From assembly GCA_038525525.1 (NCBI GenBank), contig JBCBHO010000002.1, positions 434,001-498,000 of the forward strand: a stretch of DNA of 64,000 nt. Direction: 5' to 3'. The notes under the pieces are model-generated. The model saw nothing but the letters and a program-made list of their open reading frames with translations, was not told the origin of the DNA and ran no database searches. Numbering within the stretch: position 1 is the stretch's first letter; the number at the start of each line of letters is the position of its first letter. The translations under genes and the position numbers were made by a program. Shown here piece by piece: positions 28,001-35,018 of this stretch. The stretch comes from Shimia_B sp038525525 (lineage in GTDB: Bacteria; Pseudomonadota; Alphaproteobacteria; Rhodobacterales; Rhodobacteraceae).

Positions 28001-30494
28001 CAATGACCGCATCGAAATCGAGAATGTGCAACCGGCGCATGAAATCACCGCGCGACTGGCGTCTGGGGCCATGTCCCACGGCGCGCTCGTAGCCTCCGCG
28101 CACGAGGCGGTCGCCCACGGCACCAACATGGCCGGCGGCATGTCGAACTCGGGCGAAGGTGGCGAGCATCTGTCGCGCTACGGCACGATCCGCGCGTCTC
28201 GGATCAAGCAGTTCGCCTCCGGTCGCTTCGGGGTCTGGGCGGGATACCTCGCAGACCCGAACCTGGAAGAAATCGAGATCAAGATCGGCCAGGGCGCAAA
28301 GCCCGGCGAGGGTGGTCAGCTGCCCGCGCCAAAGGTCACGGTCGAGATCGCTGCCGCGCGCGGCGGCACGCCGGGGGTAGAGCTGATCTCTCCCCCGCCC
28401 CACCACGACACTTATTCCATCGAGGACCTCGGCCAGCTCATCCATGATGCAAAGGCCGCGCGCGTGCGCGTGATCGTCAAGCTCGTGAGCTCCGAGGGGA
28501 TCGGAACGATCGCCGTCGGCGTGGCAAAGGCTGGCGCGGACGTCATCAACGTCGCCGGAAACACCGGAGGCACGGGGGCGGCGTCTGTGACCTCGCTTAA
28601 ATATACCGGCCGTGCGGCCGAGATCGGCATCGCCGAGGTGCATCAGGCGCTCTGCGCCAATGGCATCAGGCAAAAGGTCATGCTGCGTTGCTCGGGTGCC
28701 ATGCAGACGGGCTCCGACGTCGTGAAGGCCTCGCTCCTTGGCGGCGACTCATTCGAGTTCGGGACGACCGCGCTCATGATGCTCAAATGCGTCATGGCCA
28801 AGAACTGCAACGTAAAGTGCCCGGCGGGCCTGACGACGAACCCCGAGGTCTTCGACGGCGACCCCCGTGCGCTTGCGCAGTACCTTCTCAATATCGCCCA
28901 CGAAGTGCGCGAGATCCTCGCAACGCTCGGGTTCAAGTCGCTCGACGAGGCCCGCGGCCGTGCCGACCTCCTGCACCTGCTCGATCACGATGCCGCCGTG
29001 GGCAAGCTCAACCTGCGGCAGATGCTGACCCATGTGCCCGAGATCAAGGTGGAAAACCCGGTCTATCTCGAGCGTGACTTCGCTGTGGATGATGCCCTCC
29101 TGGAGCAGGTCAAATCCCGCATCATCGACGGCGGCGAGACGCAGATCGAGCTGCGCCCGAACGCACCGCTCAACAACCGCAACAAGACGGTCGGTGGCCA
29201 GCTCGGCATCGATATCGAACGGATGCTCAACCACGAGATCCTGCGCCTGCCGACGGCCGCGCATCAGGACGGACGCGGACGTCGCTACCTTGATCCGCGT
29301 TCCGTGCGCGTTGTCACCAACGGCTCCGCCGGCCAGTCCTTCGGCGCATTCTGCAATGACGGCATGGTCATGGACCACACCGGCACCTGCAATGACGGCG
29401 TGGGCAAAGGCGCGAGCGGTGGCGAGATCATCGTGAAATCGCCCGGCGGAAGCGCCGGACGCGAGAACGTCCTCATCGGGAACTTCGCTCTCTTCGGGGC
29501 AACCGGCGGGCGGACCTTCATCGAAGGCCAGGCGGGCGATCGCTTCGCCGTCCGCAACTCCGGCGCGACGGCCGTCGTCGAAGGCGTGGGCGACTTCTGC
29601 GCAGAATACATGACGAACGGCGCGATCCTGAACCTCGGCGGCTTCTCCAAGGGCTACGGAAACGGCATGTCCGGTGGTTTCGCCTACCAGTACGATCCGC
29701 TGGGTGAGCTCAAGGGCGCGATCAGCCACGACTCCGTCTTCATGGGCACGCTGACCGACGGCAGCGCGGAGGGCGAGATCCACAAGGACGCAGTCTTCCA
29801 GATGCTGACCTGGCACCTCGAGGCCACGGGCTCGAAGAAGGCTGAACAGCTCCTCGCGGACTGGTCGACCACGCAGCATCACATGGCGTGGGTCATGCCC
29901 AAGGCGCTGCTTCAGTACCAAGATCAGGACGCCATCCTCGCCGCCCGCAGCCGCAAGGACCTCGTGGAAGAGCTCGCCACGGCGCTTTCCATGCACCAGA
30001 TCATGGAGTTAAAGCGCGCCTACAAGAACGGGCGCCCGGTGCTCCATGGTGCCATGCCCGCTTATGGCGAGATGGACACGGGCGAGATGTTCCGCCTGCT
30101 CAATGCCTACACCGTGCTCGAGATGGCGCAGGTCGTGGCAGAGAAGCGCCTCGGCGCGAACGCCCACCAGCTTGCCAAGGACAAGGCCGTCAAGAACCTC
30201 ATCTTGACCGAGGATTTCTCCCTCATGTCCGCGCTCGCCAAACATGCCCGCCAGGCCGTGGCCGACTACTCGGATCAGGAACTTGCGGCGCTCGTGGCGC
30301 ACAAGCGGCTCAGCGACTTCAAGACGGCGCTTTCCATGCGCAACATCCTGAGCATGGACAGCCCCGGCACCTATTCGTGGATCCTGCACCAGTCGGCCAA
30401 GAACCGCGCCGCGCTGGGCGAGATCCCGAGCTTTGACGAACTCTTCTCTCAGACCGCCCTGCCAGACCTCCTGGCACGCAGCGCAGCGGAGTAA
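25008..30494 (+). CDS. Glutamate-synthase-like protein, enlarged (GltB family, 1828 aa)
   Basis: Class II glutamine amidotransferase domain begins at Cys20 (SSCGVGF) after a 19-residue propeptide and runs to about 430; a central domain follows to ~830. A segment of ~100 residues at about 897-1000 separates ALRDVLGF from the FMN-synthase start (PAHEITARLASGAMSHG), where canonical GltB is nearly contiguous. The synthase domain has SNSGEGGE and GGTGAASVTSLKYTG. The Fe-S cysteines are C1261, C1267 and C1271 (spacing 5 and 3; canonical GltB as I recall is 5 and 4). The GXGXG domain spans ~1390-1620, then ~200 extra residues follow. Canonical GltB is ~1500 aa. GTG start at 25008 follows AAAGGA by 8 nt. 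No gltD adjoins; a diflavin reductase starts 4 bp downstream. Glutamate synthesis is plausible, not certain. Confidence 0.85.
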   Translation: MTDLTAPYSLYDPTLEKSSCGVGFLTRKSSEQTHDLLEKGHEALCSVPHRGGMSSEGVGDGAGISVDLSLKFFSKLVGKTLEKGTFGVGNFFMPADASQHEHAVTLIESTLKEWGFTILVTREVETNSEAISARAAKWQLPIRQWIFEAPEGLRGAALDSRIHTTLLEIEAVAYTQPELDGLYPLSLSARMQVFKGRLNSWEIMPYFKDLWDEDHEVHTMYFHTRFSTNTDPHPTMAQPFRLMAHNGELNTDKKNRLSEAAVALARNKAIVRPKGQSDSCRLDQTLNSRVYEEGVDLVTAVVAMMPPAWENDKDIDPDVKAMLEYFSLFEEKNDGPAALIFGDGNIIGARLDRLGLRPLRTVETEDYLAVMSEAGQISFPPESVIRRGRVAAGGMIYFNHEEGRIYETEDALEMLAEAEDYPALLEAAAINIDDLPSADDDPGLAATRYLGDLTTPARYVAYTHNQESFKFLMDPMLQNGVEKVSAMGYGNAINALSDQEGGVAKYFSQRFAQVTNPPLDSIREADGMTLRVALGEKPHMGKSRSRQIVVNTPILRMSDMLKIKKQEHTPWDRFDILYGPAFNDAAANERALTEAVDQVANDVVTFAREKGGIAILTDRHVSTTLAPLPMSLAISAINQRLIEEGLRFKVSLVVESGQLSSSHHVACALGFGASAVYPLAVRLRAEELFGHDKAYDHYAKFQKACEKALMKTMGKVGLCTVESYSGGEFFEPNFLDTNDPIFARYFPNMRTPVGGVRFDRVAQSVADWHARALTVTSDADIPILGLFKERAEGAGHSYGTTAVRGFVDLTEEPISFDRPVANNALDGETDPLRLLTLRQMDDAFGIDDKGYVNTSFEKLTTDQIDNFEITPGYRRFSEIMAEERGRRPAALRDVLGFPADITFMDKVEDIKKEMMLFNRAGNNDFIIRGLEVEELGAGEYLLRLTGPKATDIGRLDALGESLVQRFGEDVEGHHITRGCLKIAVKGWALDYLSRIRRANDRIEIENVQPAHEITARLASGAMSHGALVASAHEAVAHGTNMAGGMSNSGEGGEHLSRYGTIRASRIKQFASGRFGVWAGYLADPNLEEIEIKIGQGAKPGEGGQLPAPKVTVEIAAARGGTPGVELISPPPHHDTYSIEDLGQLIHDAKAARVRVIVKLVSSEGIGTIAVGVAKAGADVINVAGNTGGTGAASVTSLKYTGRAAEIGIAEVHQALCANGIRQKVMLRCSGAMQTGSDVVKASLLGGDSFEFGTTALMMLKCVMAKNCNVKCPAGLTTNPEVFDGDPRALAQYLLNIAHEVREILATLGFKSLDEARGRADLLHLLDHDAAVGKLNLRQMLTHVPEIKVENPVYLERDFAVDDALLEQVKSRIIDGGETQIELRPNAPLNNRNKTVGGQLGIDIERMLNHEILRLPTAAHQDGRGRRYLDPRSVRVVTNGSAGQSFGAFCNDGMVMDHTGTCNDGVGKGASGGEIIVKSPGGSAGRENVLIGNFALFGATGGRTFIEGQAGDRFAVRNSGATAVVEGVGDFCAEYMTNGAILNLGGFSKGYGNGMSGGFAYQYDPLGELKGAISHDSVFMGTLTDGSAEGEIHKDAVFQMLTWHLEATGSKKAEQLLADWSTTQHHMAWVMPKALLQYQDQDAILAARSRKDLVEELATALSMHQIMELKRAYKNGRPVLHGAMPAYGEMDTGEMFRLLNAYTVLEMAQVVAEKRLGANAHQLAKDKAVKNLILTEDFSLMSALAKHARQAVADYSDQELAALVAHKRLSDFKTALSMRNILSMDSPGTYSWILHQSAKNRAALGEIPSFDELFSQTALPDLLARSAAE

Positions 30495-30498
30495 ACAG

Positions 30499-32259
30499 AT
30501 GCAGCAGAACAACCAGATTCCCTACATCCCTAATGATGCGCCCTTCTCCGGCGATCAGCGGGCGTGGCTCGGCGGCTTCCTCGCCGGTCTCCATTCGCGC
30601 ACGTTCATGGGTGGCGGTGCGCAGGCCGTGGCCCCGGGCAATGAGCAGGTAAAGGCCAAACCGCTCGACATCCTCTTCGGTACGCAAACGGGCAATGCCG
30701 AGAGTCTGGCGGAAGAGGCAGCCGCGATCGCCAAGACCCGCGGGTTCCAGCCGCGCGTGAACGAGATGGACGCCATCGAGATGGGCGCACTCTCGGAGAT
30801 GGAGAACGTGATCATCGTCGTCTCCACCTACGGCGAGGGCGAAATGCCCGACAATGCGCACATGTTCTGGGAGGCGCTTAGCGCGTCTACCGCCCCGCGC
30901 ATGGAGAGCCTCAACTACGCCGTGCTGGCGTTGGGCGACACGTCCTACGACGAGTTTTGCCAGGCCGGGAAGGTCATCGACACCCGCCTTGAGCAACTTG
31001 GCGCCAAGCGCCTCGGGCCGCGGATCGACTGCGACGTGGACTTCGAGGACGCGGCGACCGCATGGCTTATGGAAACCGTGCCCACAGCCGACGCAACCGT
31101 CGCCAATGTGAGCGATGAACCCGTCGTGGTCGCCAAGAAGGACGGCTACAATCGAAAGAACCCCTACGCCGCGAAGGTCGTGGGCAACACGCTCCTTTCC
31201 GGCAAGAATTCCGGCAAGGAAATCAGGCACATGAGTTTCGCCCTCGGCGATAGCGGGCTGACCTACGAGGCCGGTGACGCGCTGGGCGTGATGCCGATCA
31301 ACGCGCCCGATCTGGTGGATGCGTGGCTCATGCGCCTTGGAGCGAAGGCTGACGATGCTGTTGCGGGACATGACGCGCCGCTAGGCGAGCTTCTCGCGAA
31401 GCGCTTCGAGATCATGACGCCGGGCCGCGAGTTCATCCGCGAGATCGAGAAACGCGCAGGCCACGAAGAGCTCACCCATGTTCAATCGAACGGGGACAAG
31501 GAGGCGCTAGAGGCGTTTCTCTGGGGCAAGGACGCGCTTGATCTGATGAACCTCAACCCGACGCTGAAGGTCTCCGCAGACGAGGTCGTGAGCTGGCTGA
31601 AACCGCTTCAGCACCGCGCCTATTCCATCTCCTCGTGCCCCGTGGCGAACCCGGGCGAGGTGCACACCACCGTGGCCGCCGTGCGCTGGCTGGCGGAGGG
31701 GCGTGTGCACAAGGGAGTGGCCTCGACCTTCATGGCCGACATGGCGCCCGAGGGCAGCGAAGTGGGCATTTTCATGAGCCCGAACAAGAGCTTCCGCATC
31801 CCCACCGATGACAGCGTCCCGATGGTCATGGTGGGCCCCGGCACCGGCATCGCGCCGTTCCGCGCCTTCCTGCAAGCCCGCCGCGAACGTGGTGCACAGG
31901 GCACCAACTGGCTCTTCTTCGGAGACCAGCACCGCGAGACGGATTTCATCTACGAAGACGAGCTTTCGAAGATGTCTGCCGACGGTCTCCTGACGCGCCT
32001 CGATCTCGCTTTCTCCCGGGATCAAAAGGAAAAAATATACGTCCAGCACCGCATGGAAGAGAACGGCAAGGACCTCTTCGCGATGCTTGAGGACGGCGGC
32101 CACTTCTATGTCTGCGGGGATGCCACGCGGATGGCCAAGGACGTGGATGCCGCGCTCCATCGGATCGTGGCGGAGCACGGCGCGATTAGCGACGAACAGG
32201 CGATCGACTACGTCAACGCGCTCAAGCGGGAGAAGCGCTACGTCCGCGACGTCTACTGA
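30499..32259 (+). CDS. CysJ-like diflavin reductase (flavodoxin-FAD-NADPH)
   Basis: 586 aa. An N-terminal tail (PFSGDQRAWLGGFLAGL), then an FMN-flavodoxin domain (LFGTQTGNAESLAEE), an FAD domain (HRAYSISSCP) and an NADPH domain (GPGTGIAPFRAFLQ, VCGDATRMAKDV), ending in the aromatic RDVY that stacks on flavin in this family. It resembles the sulfite reductase flavoprotein alpha subunit, but no haemoprotein cysI lies nearby. The ATG is 4 bp after the GltB-like stop with GGAG overlapping that stop, indicating coupling; I infer it supplies NADPH electrons to the GltB-like protein in place of GltD. Confidence 0.88.
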   Translation: MQQNNQIPYIPNDAPFSGDQRAWLGGFLAGLHSRTFMGGGAQAVAPGNEQVKAKPLDILFGTQTGNAESLAEEAAAIAKTRGFQPRVNEMDAIEMGALSEMENVIIVVSTYGEGEMPDNAHMFWEALSASTAPRMESLNYAVLALGDTSYDEFCQAGKVIDTRLEQLGAKRLGPRIDCDVDFEDAATAWLMETVPTADATVANVSDEPVVVAKKDGYNRKNPYAAKVVGNTLLSGKNSGKEIRHMSFALGDSGLTYEAGDALGVMPINAPDLVDAWLMRLGAKADDAVAGHDAPLGELLAKRFEIMTPGREFIREIEKRAGHEELTHVQSNGDKEALEAFLWGKDALDLMNLNPTLKVSADEVVSWLKPLQHRAYSISSCPVANPGEVHTTVAAVRWLAEGRVHKGVASTFMADMAPEGSEVGIFMSPNKSFRIPTDDSVPMVMVGPGTGIAPFRAFLQARRERGAQGTNWLFFGDQHRETDFIYEDELSKMSADGLLTRLDLAFSRDQKEKIYVQHRMEENGKDLFAMLEDGGHFYVCGDATRMAKDVDAALHRIVAEHGAISDEQAIDYVNALKREKRYVRDVY

Positions 32260-32379
32260 CATCAGCCCACTCCGCGCGGCGCGTGAGCCCGCCGCCGGAG
32301 GGGCAATAAACGCTGGCGAAGGGTGATAATGCCGCGCGCCGGGACTGGCTCATGAGACCTGTGAATGCGTAGGAGCGAA

Positions 32380-32398
32380 GGGCCAGCGGCCCCTCTTT
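32380..32398 (+). terminator. Weak terminator-like hairpin after the diflavin reductase
   Basis: GGGCC-AGC-GGCCC at 32380-32392 followed by CTCTTT. Short and GC rich; it precedes the much stronger terminator below. Confidence 0.4.
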
Positions 32399-32418
32399 CC
32401 GGAGCATCGGGGGCCTAA

Positions 32419-32460
32419 AAAGAAGCGGGCGCGATGGCCAACCATCGCGCCCGCTTCTTT
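32419..32460. terminator. Strong bidirectional Rho-independent terminator
   Basis: A 19-bp perfect stem with loop CCAA, its core GCGGGCGCGATGG paired with CCATCGCGCCCGC, flanked by A-rich and T-rich ends. It separates the converging GltB-like/reductase transcript and the MhqD/MhqO operon. Confidence 0.93.
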
Positions 32461-32497
32461 CGTTCTTCGGCGCCTCATGGGGCCGCCATAGACGTCC

Positions 32498-33094
32498 TCA
32501 GGCCGCCACCTTCGCGGACAGGAGCCCGTGGAGCGCGATGATCTCCTCGCGGCGCAGCTCGTGTCCGCCGTCATGGACGACCTGCCCCACATCAGCACCC
32601 ATCTCGTCAAAGTAGCTGAGGAGCTTCTGGCTCTCGGCCCAGGGCGTGATCGGGTCCTGCCGGCCTGCGGTGATCAGGATCTTGCGCCCGGTGAGATCGA
32701 CGGGCGCAGGGCTCCACGGGATGAGCGGATGCAAGAGCCCCGCCCGGTCAAAGAGGCCCGGATGCTCTAGGATCGTGGCGGCAAGGATGTTGGCCCCGTT
32801 CGAGTAGCCGAAGCCGTAGACCGGGCCATCGCCGACCTCCGCTTCGACGAAAGCGGCCATCTTCTCTACCGCGCGGGCGAGGTCGTCCATGTCGTAGACC
32901 CCCTCCCCCGTGCGCTTGAAGAAGCGCGCCGCGCCGTACTCGCTCACATCCCCCCGGGGAGAGACGACGCGGGCGCCGGGCGCGAGCTCTTGCGCTAGGT
33001 CGAAGAACTGCGTCTCGTCCCCGCCGGTGCCGTGGAAGGTGAAGAGCGTGGGCGCACCACGCTCTCCTTCCGTCCTGAGCGCTTCGTAGGTCAT
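32498..33094 (-). CDS. Alpha/beta hydrolase, MhqD-like carboxylesterase
   Basis: 198 aa phospholipase/carboxylesterase-family hydrolase. Oxyanion region FHGTGGDE, nucleophile elbow GFGYSNGAN with Ser, Asp in AGRQDPITPW and His in DGGHELRREE complete a Ser-Asp-His triad. It starts by ATGA overlap with the upstream ring-cleaving dioxygenase-like gene, the arrangement known from mhqD/mhqO-type quinone-response operons. Substrate not determinable. Confidence 0.87.
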   Translation of the reverse strand: MTYEALRTEGERGAPTLFTFHGTGGDETQFFDLAQELAPGARVVSPRGDVSEYGAARFFKRTGEGVYDMDDLARAVEKMAAFVEAEVGDGPVYGFGYSNGANILAATILEHPGLFDRAGLLHPLIPWSPAPVDLTGRKILITAGRQDPITPWAESQKLLSYFDEMGADVGQVVHDGGHELRREEIIALHGLLSAKVAA

Positions 33095-34023
33095 GCCGCG
33101 ATCTTCGGCAGATGGGCCTCGATCTGGGCGCGCAGGTGCTCGTGCTGCGTGGGCAGCTTGAGCGCCTCGCCCAGATGCGCCGTGTCCTCGTCGCGGTCAA
33201 AGCCGGGCTCGTTCGTGGCCACCTCAAAGAGCACGCCGCCCGGGGTCCGGAAGTAGATCGCCCAGAAGTAATCCCGGTCGATCACCGGCGTGACCTGATA
33301 GCCCGTCTGCATGAGCGCTTCGCGGACGCGAAGCTGGGCCGCGCGATCCTCGACCGCAAAGGCAATGTGATGGACGGAGCCTGCGCCCTGACGGGCCACC
33401 GGCGCGCGGGGCAGCTGCTCCAGATCGATCGTGTCGGCGGCGTTGCCGCCTTCGATCACGTAGCGCGTCACCGCGCCCTCGGTCTCCGCCTTCTGGTAGC
33501 CCATGTAGGTGAGGAGCTCGCCCGTGGCGTCGGCGTCCTGCAGCGAGAAGCGCGCGCCTCGGAAGCCGAGGATGCCCTCGCCCGAGCCCACGCCCGCGCC
33601 AGTCCAGGCCTCACGGCCCTGCTCTTCGCTCTCCACGAGGGCGAAGGCGTCGCCGTCCGGGCCGTCGAAGCCGAGGCGCTTCTCGCCGAAGACCGTCTCT
33701 TCCTTCAGACCGGTCACGCCGAAGGTGCCGAGGCGCTCTTTCCAGAAGCCGAGCGCGCCCTTGGGCACCGCGAACTCGGTGACGCCCACCTCGCCCACGC
33801 CGCGCTTGCCACGGGGCATGCGGCCGAAGGGGAAATAGGTCATGACGGAGCCGGGCGTGCCGACCTCGTCGCCGTAATAGAGGTGATAGACGTCTGGCGC
33901 GTCGAAATTCACCGTCTTCTTGACCCGGCGGAGGCCGAGCGTGTCGGTGAAGAAGGCGTTGTTCTCGCTTGCATCCGCCGCCATCGAGGTGACGTGATGC
34001 AGGCCTTTGATGTCGGTGATCAT
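33091..34023 (-). CDS. VOC-family ring-cleaving dioxygenase, MhqO-like
   Basis: 310 aa with two vicinal-oxygen-chelate modules. Metal ligands fit the family: His in IKGLHHVTS near the N-terminus, His in GSVHHIAFAV and Glu in GGVLFEVATNEPGF. MhqO/YkcA-type enzymes are linked to breakdown of hydroquinones and catechols. ATG at 34023 follows AAGGAGA by 6 nt; the frame is open into the opposite LysR gene but not coding. Operon with the hydrolase; divergent from the LysR gene, which is its likely regulator. Confidence 0.88.
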   Translation of the reverse strand: MITDIKGLHHVTSMAADASENNAFFTDTLGLRRVKKTVNFDAPDVYHLYYGDEVGTPGSVMTYFPFGRMPRGKRGVGEVGVTEFAVPKGALGFWKERLGTFGVTGLKEETVFGEKRLGFDGPDGDAFALVESEEQGREAWTGAGVGSGEGILGFRGARFSLQDADATGELLTYMGYQKAETEGAVTRYVIEGGNAADTIDLEQLPRAPVARQGAGSVHHIAFAVEDRAAQLRVREALMQTGYQVTPVIDRDYFWAIYFRTPGGVLFEVATNEPGFDRDEDTAHLGEALKLPTQHEHLRAQIEAHLPKIAA

Positions 34024-34064
34024 GGCGTGTCTCCTTTTGCTGAGGCTGAAGGTAGGACAGCGCT

Positions 34065-34080
34065 CTATTTCAGTGAATAG
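34065..34080. promoter_or_regulatory. Putative LysR-type operator in the mhqO-like/LysR divergent region
   Basis: CTATT-N6-AATAG dyad within the 95-bp divergent intergenic region. The half-sequence CTATTTC recurs once more just before the LysR start. The A/T-rich dyad fits the T-N11-A style of LysR sites. Confidence 0.4.
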
Positions 34081-34118
34081 TAATGGTGTTTCATTAACTA
34101 TTTCGATACGTCGACATA

Positions 34119-35018
34119 ATGGAGCAGTTGAAGCCGATCCGCACCTTCCTCGAAGTCGCCCGCCAGCAGAGCTTTTCGGGCGCGGCGCGGAGCCTCGGGA
34201 TGACCCCGGCAAGCGTGACCCGCATCGTGGCCGCGCTGGAGAAGGATCTGGGCAAACAGCTCCTCCTGCGGACGACGCGGCAGGTTTCGCTCACGGCCGA
34301 AGGCGCCATCATCGCCGCGCGCTACCGTCCGGTGATCGAGGAATTCGATGCCATCGGGCGCGAGCTCACGCAGCGCCGCGATGCCGGGAGGCTGCGGGTG
34401 AACGCGCCGCTCTCGCTCGGGCTGCGCATCCTGCCAGAGGTGGTGGCGGGGTTTCGCCTCGCCTATCCGCGGATTCAGCTCGAGATCCAGCTCACCGATG
34501 CGCTGATCGACGTCATCGACGCCGATTGCGATCTCGCGATCCGGATCTCACGCCCGCCCACCGACAAATCGACGATCTGGCGCAAGCTCTGCGACGTGCC
34601 ACGCCACGCAGTGGCCGCGCCCGCCCTTCTTCAGCGGATGGCGCGACCCGAGGAGCCGGGGGATCTCTCGGCGGAGCACACCATGTCCTACAGCGCAGAT
34701 GGCGGGTCGGAGACCTGGGAATTCTCGCGGGGCACGACCGTGCGCCAGCATCGCGCGGGCACCTGGGTGACCACGAATAACGGCGATCTCCTCGCCGGAC
34801 TTGCGACGGCGGGGCAAGGCGTCTGCGTCTTGCCGGAATTCCTCGTGGCGCGGGGCCTGGCAGCGGGGGAGCTCGAAGTGCTCCTCCCGGACTGGACGCT
34901 GCCGCAGCTCTGGCTCACGCTCTTTTACCCGCCCTATGAGACGCTGCCGCCGCTCGTGGCGACGTTCAGCGACTATTTCGAGGCCTATATAGAGGGCGCG
35001 CGCGGGCTCGGCGCCTAG
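34119..35018 (+). CDS. LysR-family transcriptional regulator
   Basis: 299 aa. N-terminal winged helix (FLEVARQQSFSGAARSLGMTPASVTRIVAALEKDLG region, about 9-45) followed by a LysR substrate-binding domain of the CrgA/AphB-like group (NAPLSLGLRILPEVVAGF). Divergently placed beside the MhqO/MhqD-like operon, so it probably senses a quinone or phenolic compound and controls that operon and itself. The stop overlaps the convergent binding-protein gene by 4 bp. Confidence 0.9.
   Translation: MEQLKPIRTFLEVARQQSFSGAARSLGMTPASVTRIVAALEKDLGKQLLLRTTRQVSLTAEGAIIAARYRPVIEEFDAIGRELTQRRDAGRLRVNAPLSLGLRILPEVVAGFRLAYPRIQLEIQLTDALIDVIDADCDLAIRISRPPTDKSTIWRKLCDVPRHAVAAPALLQRMARPEEPGDLSAEHTMSYSADGGSETWEFSRGTTVRQHRAGTWVTTNNGDLLAGLATAGQGVCVLPEFLVARGLAAGELEVLLPDWTLPQLWLTLFYPPYETLPPLVATFSDYFEAYIEGARGLGA

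Noticed and set aside
30499..32259. Assimilatory sulfite reductase flavoprotein as the sole function
   Set aside because: No cysI, cysH or other sulfur gene is near, and the gene is coupled to the GltB-like protein. The similarity is real but context argues for another partner.
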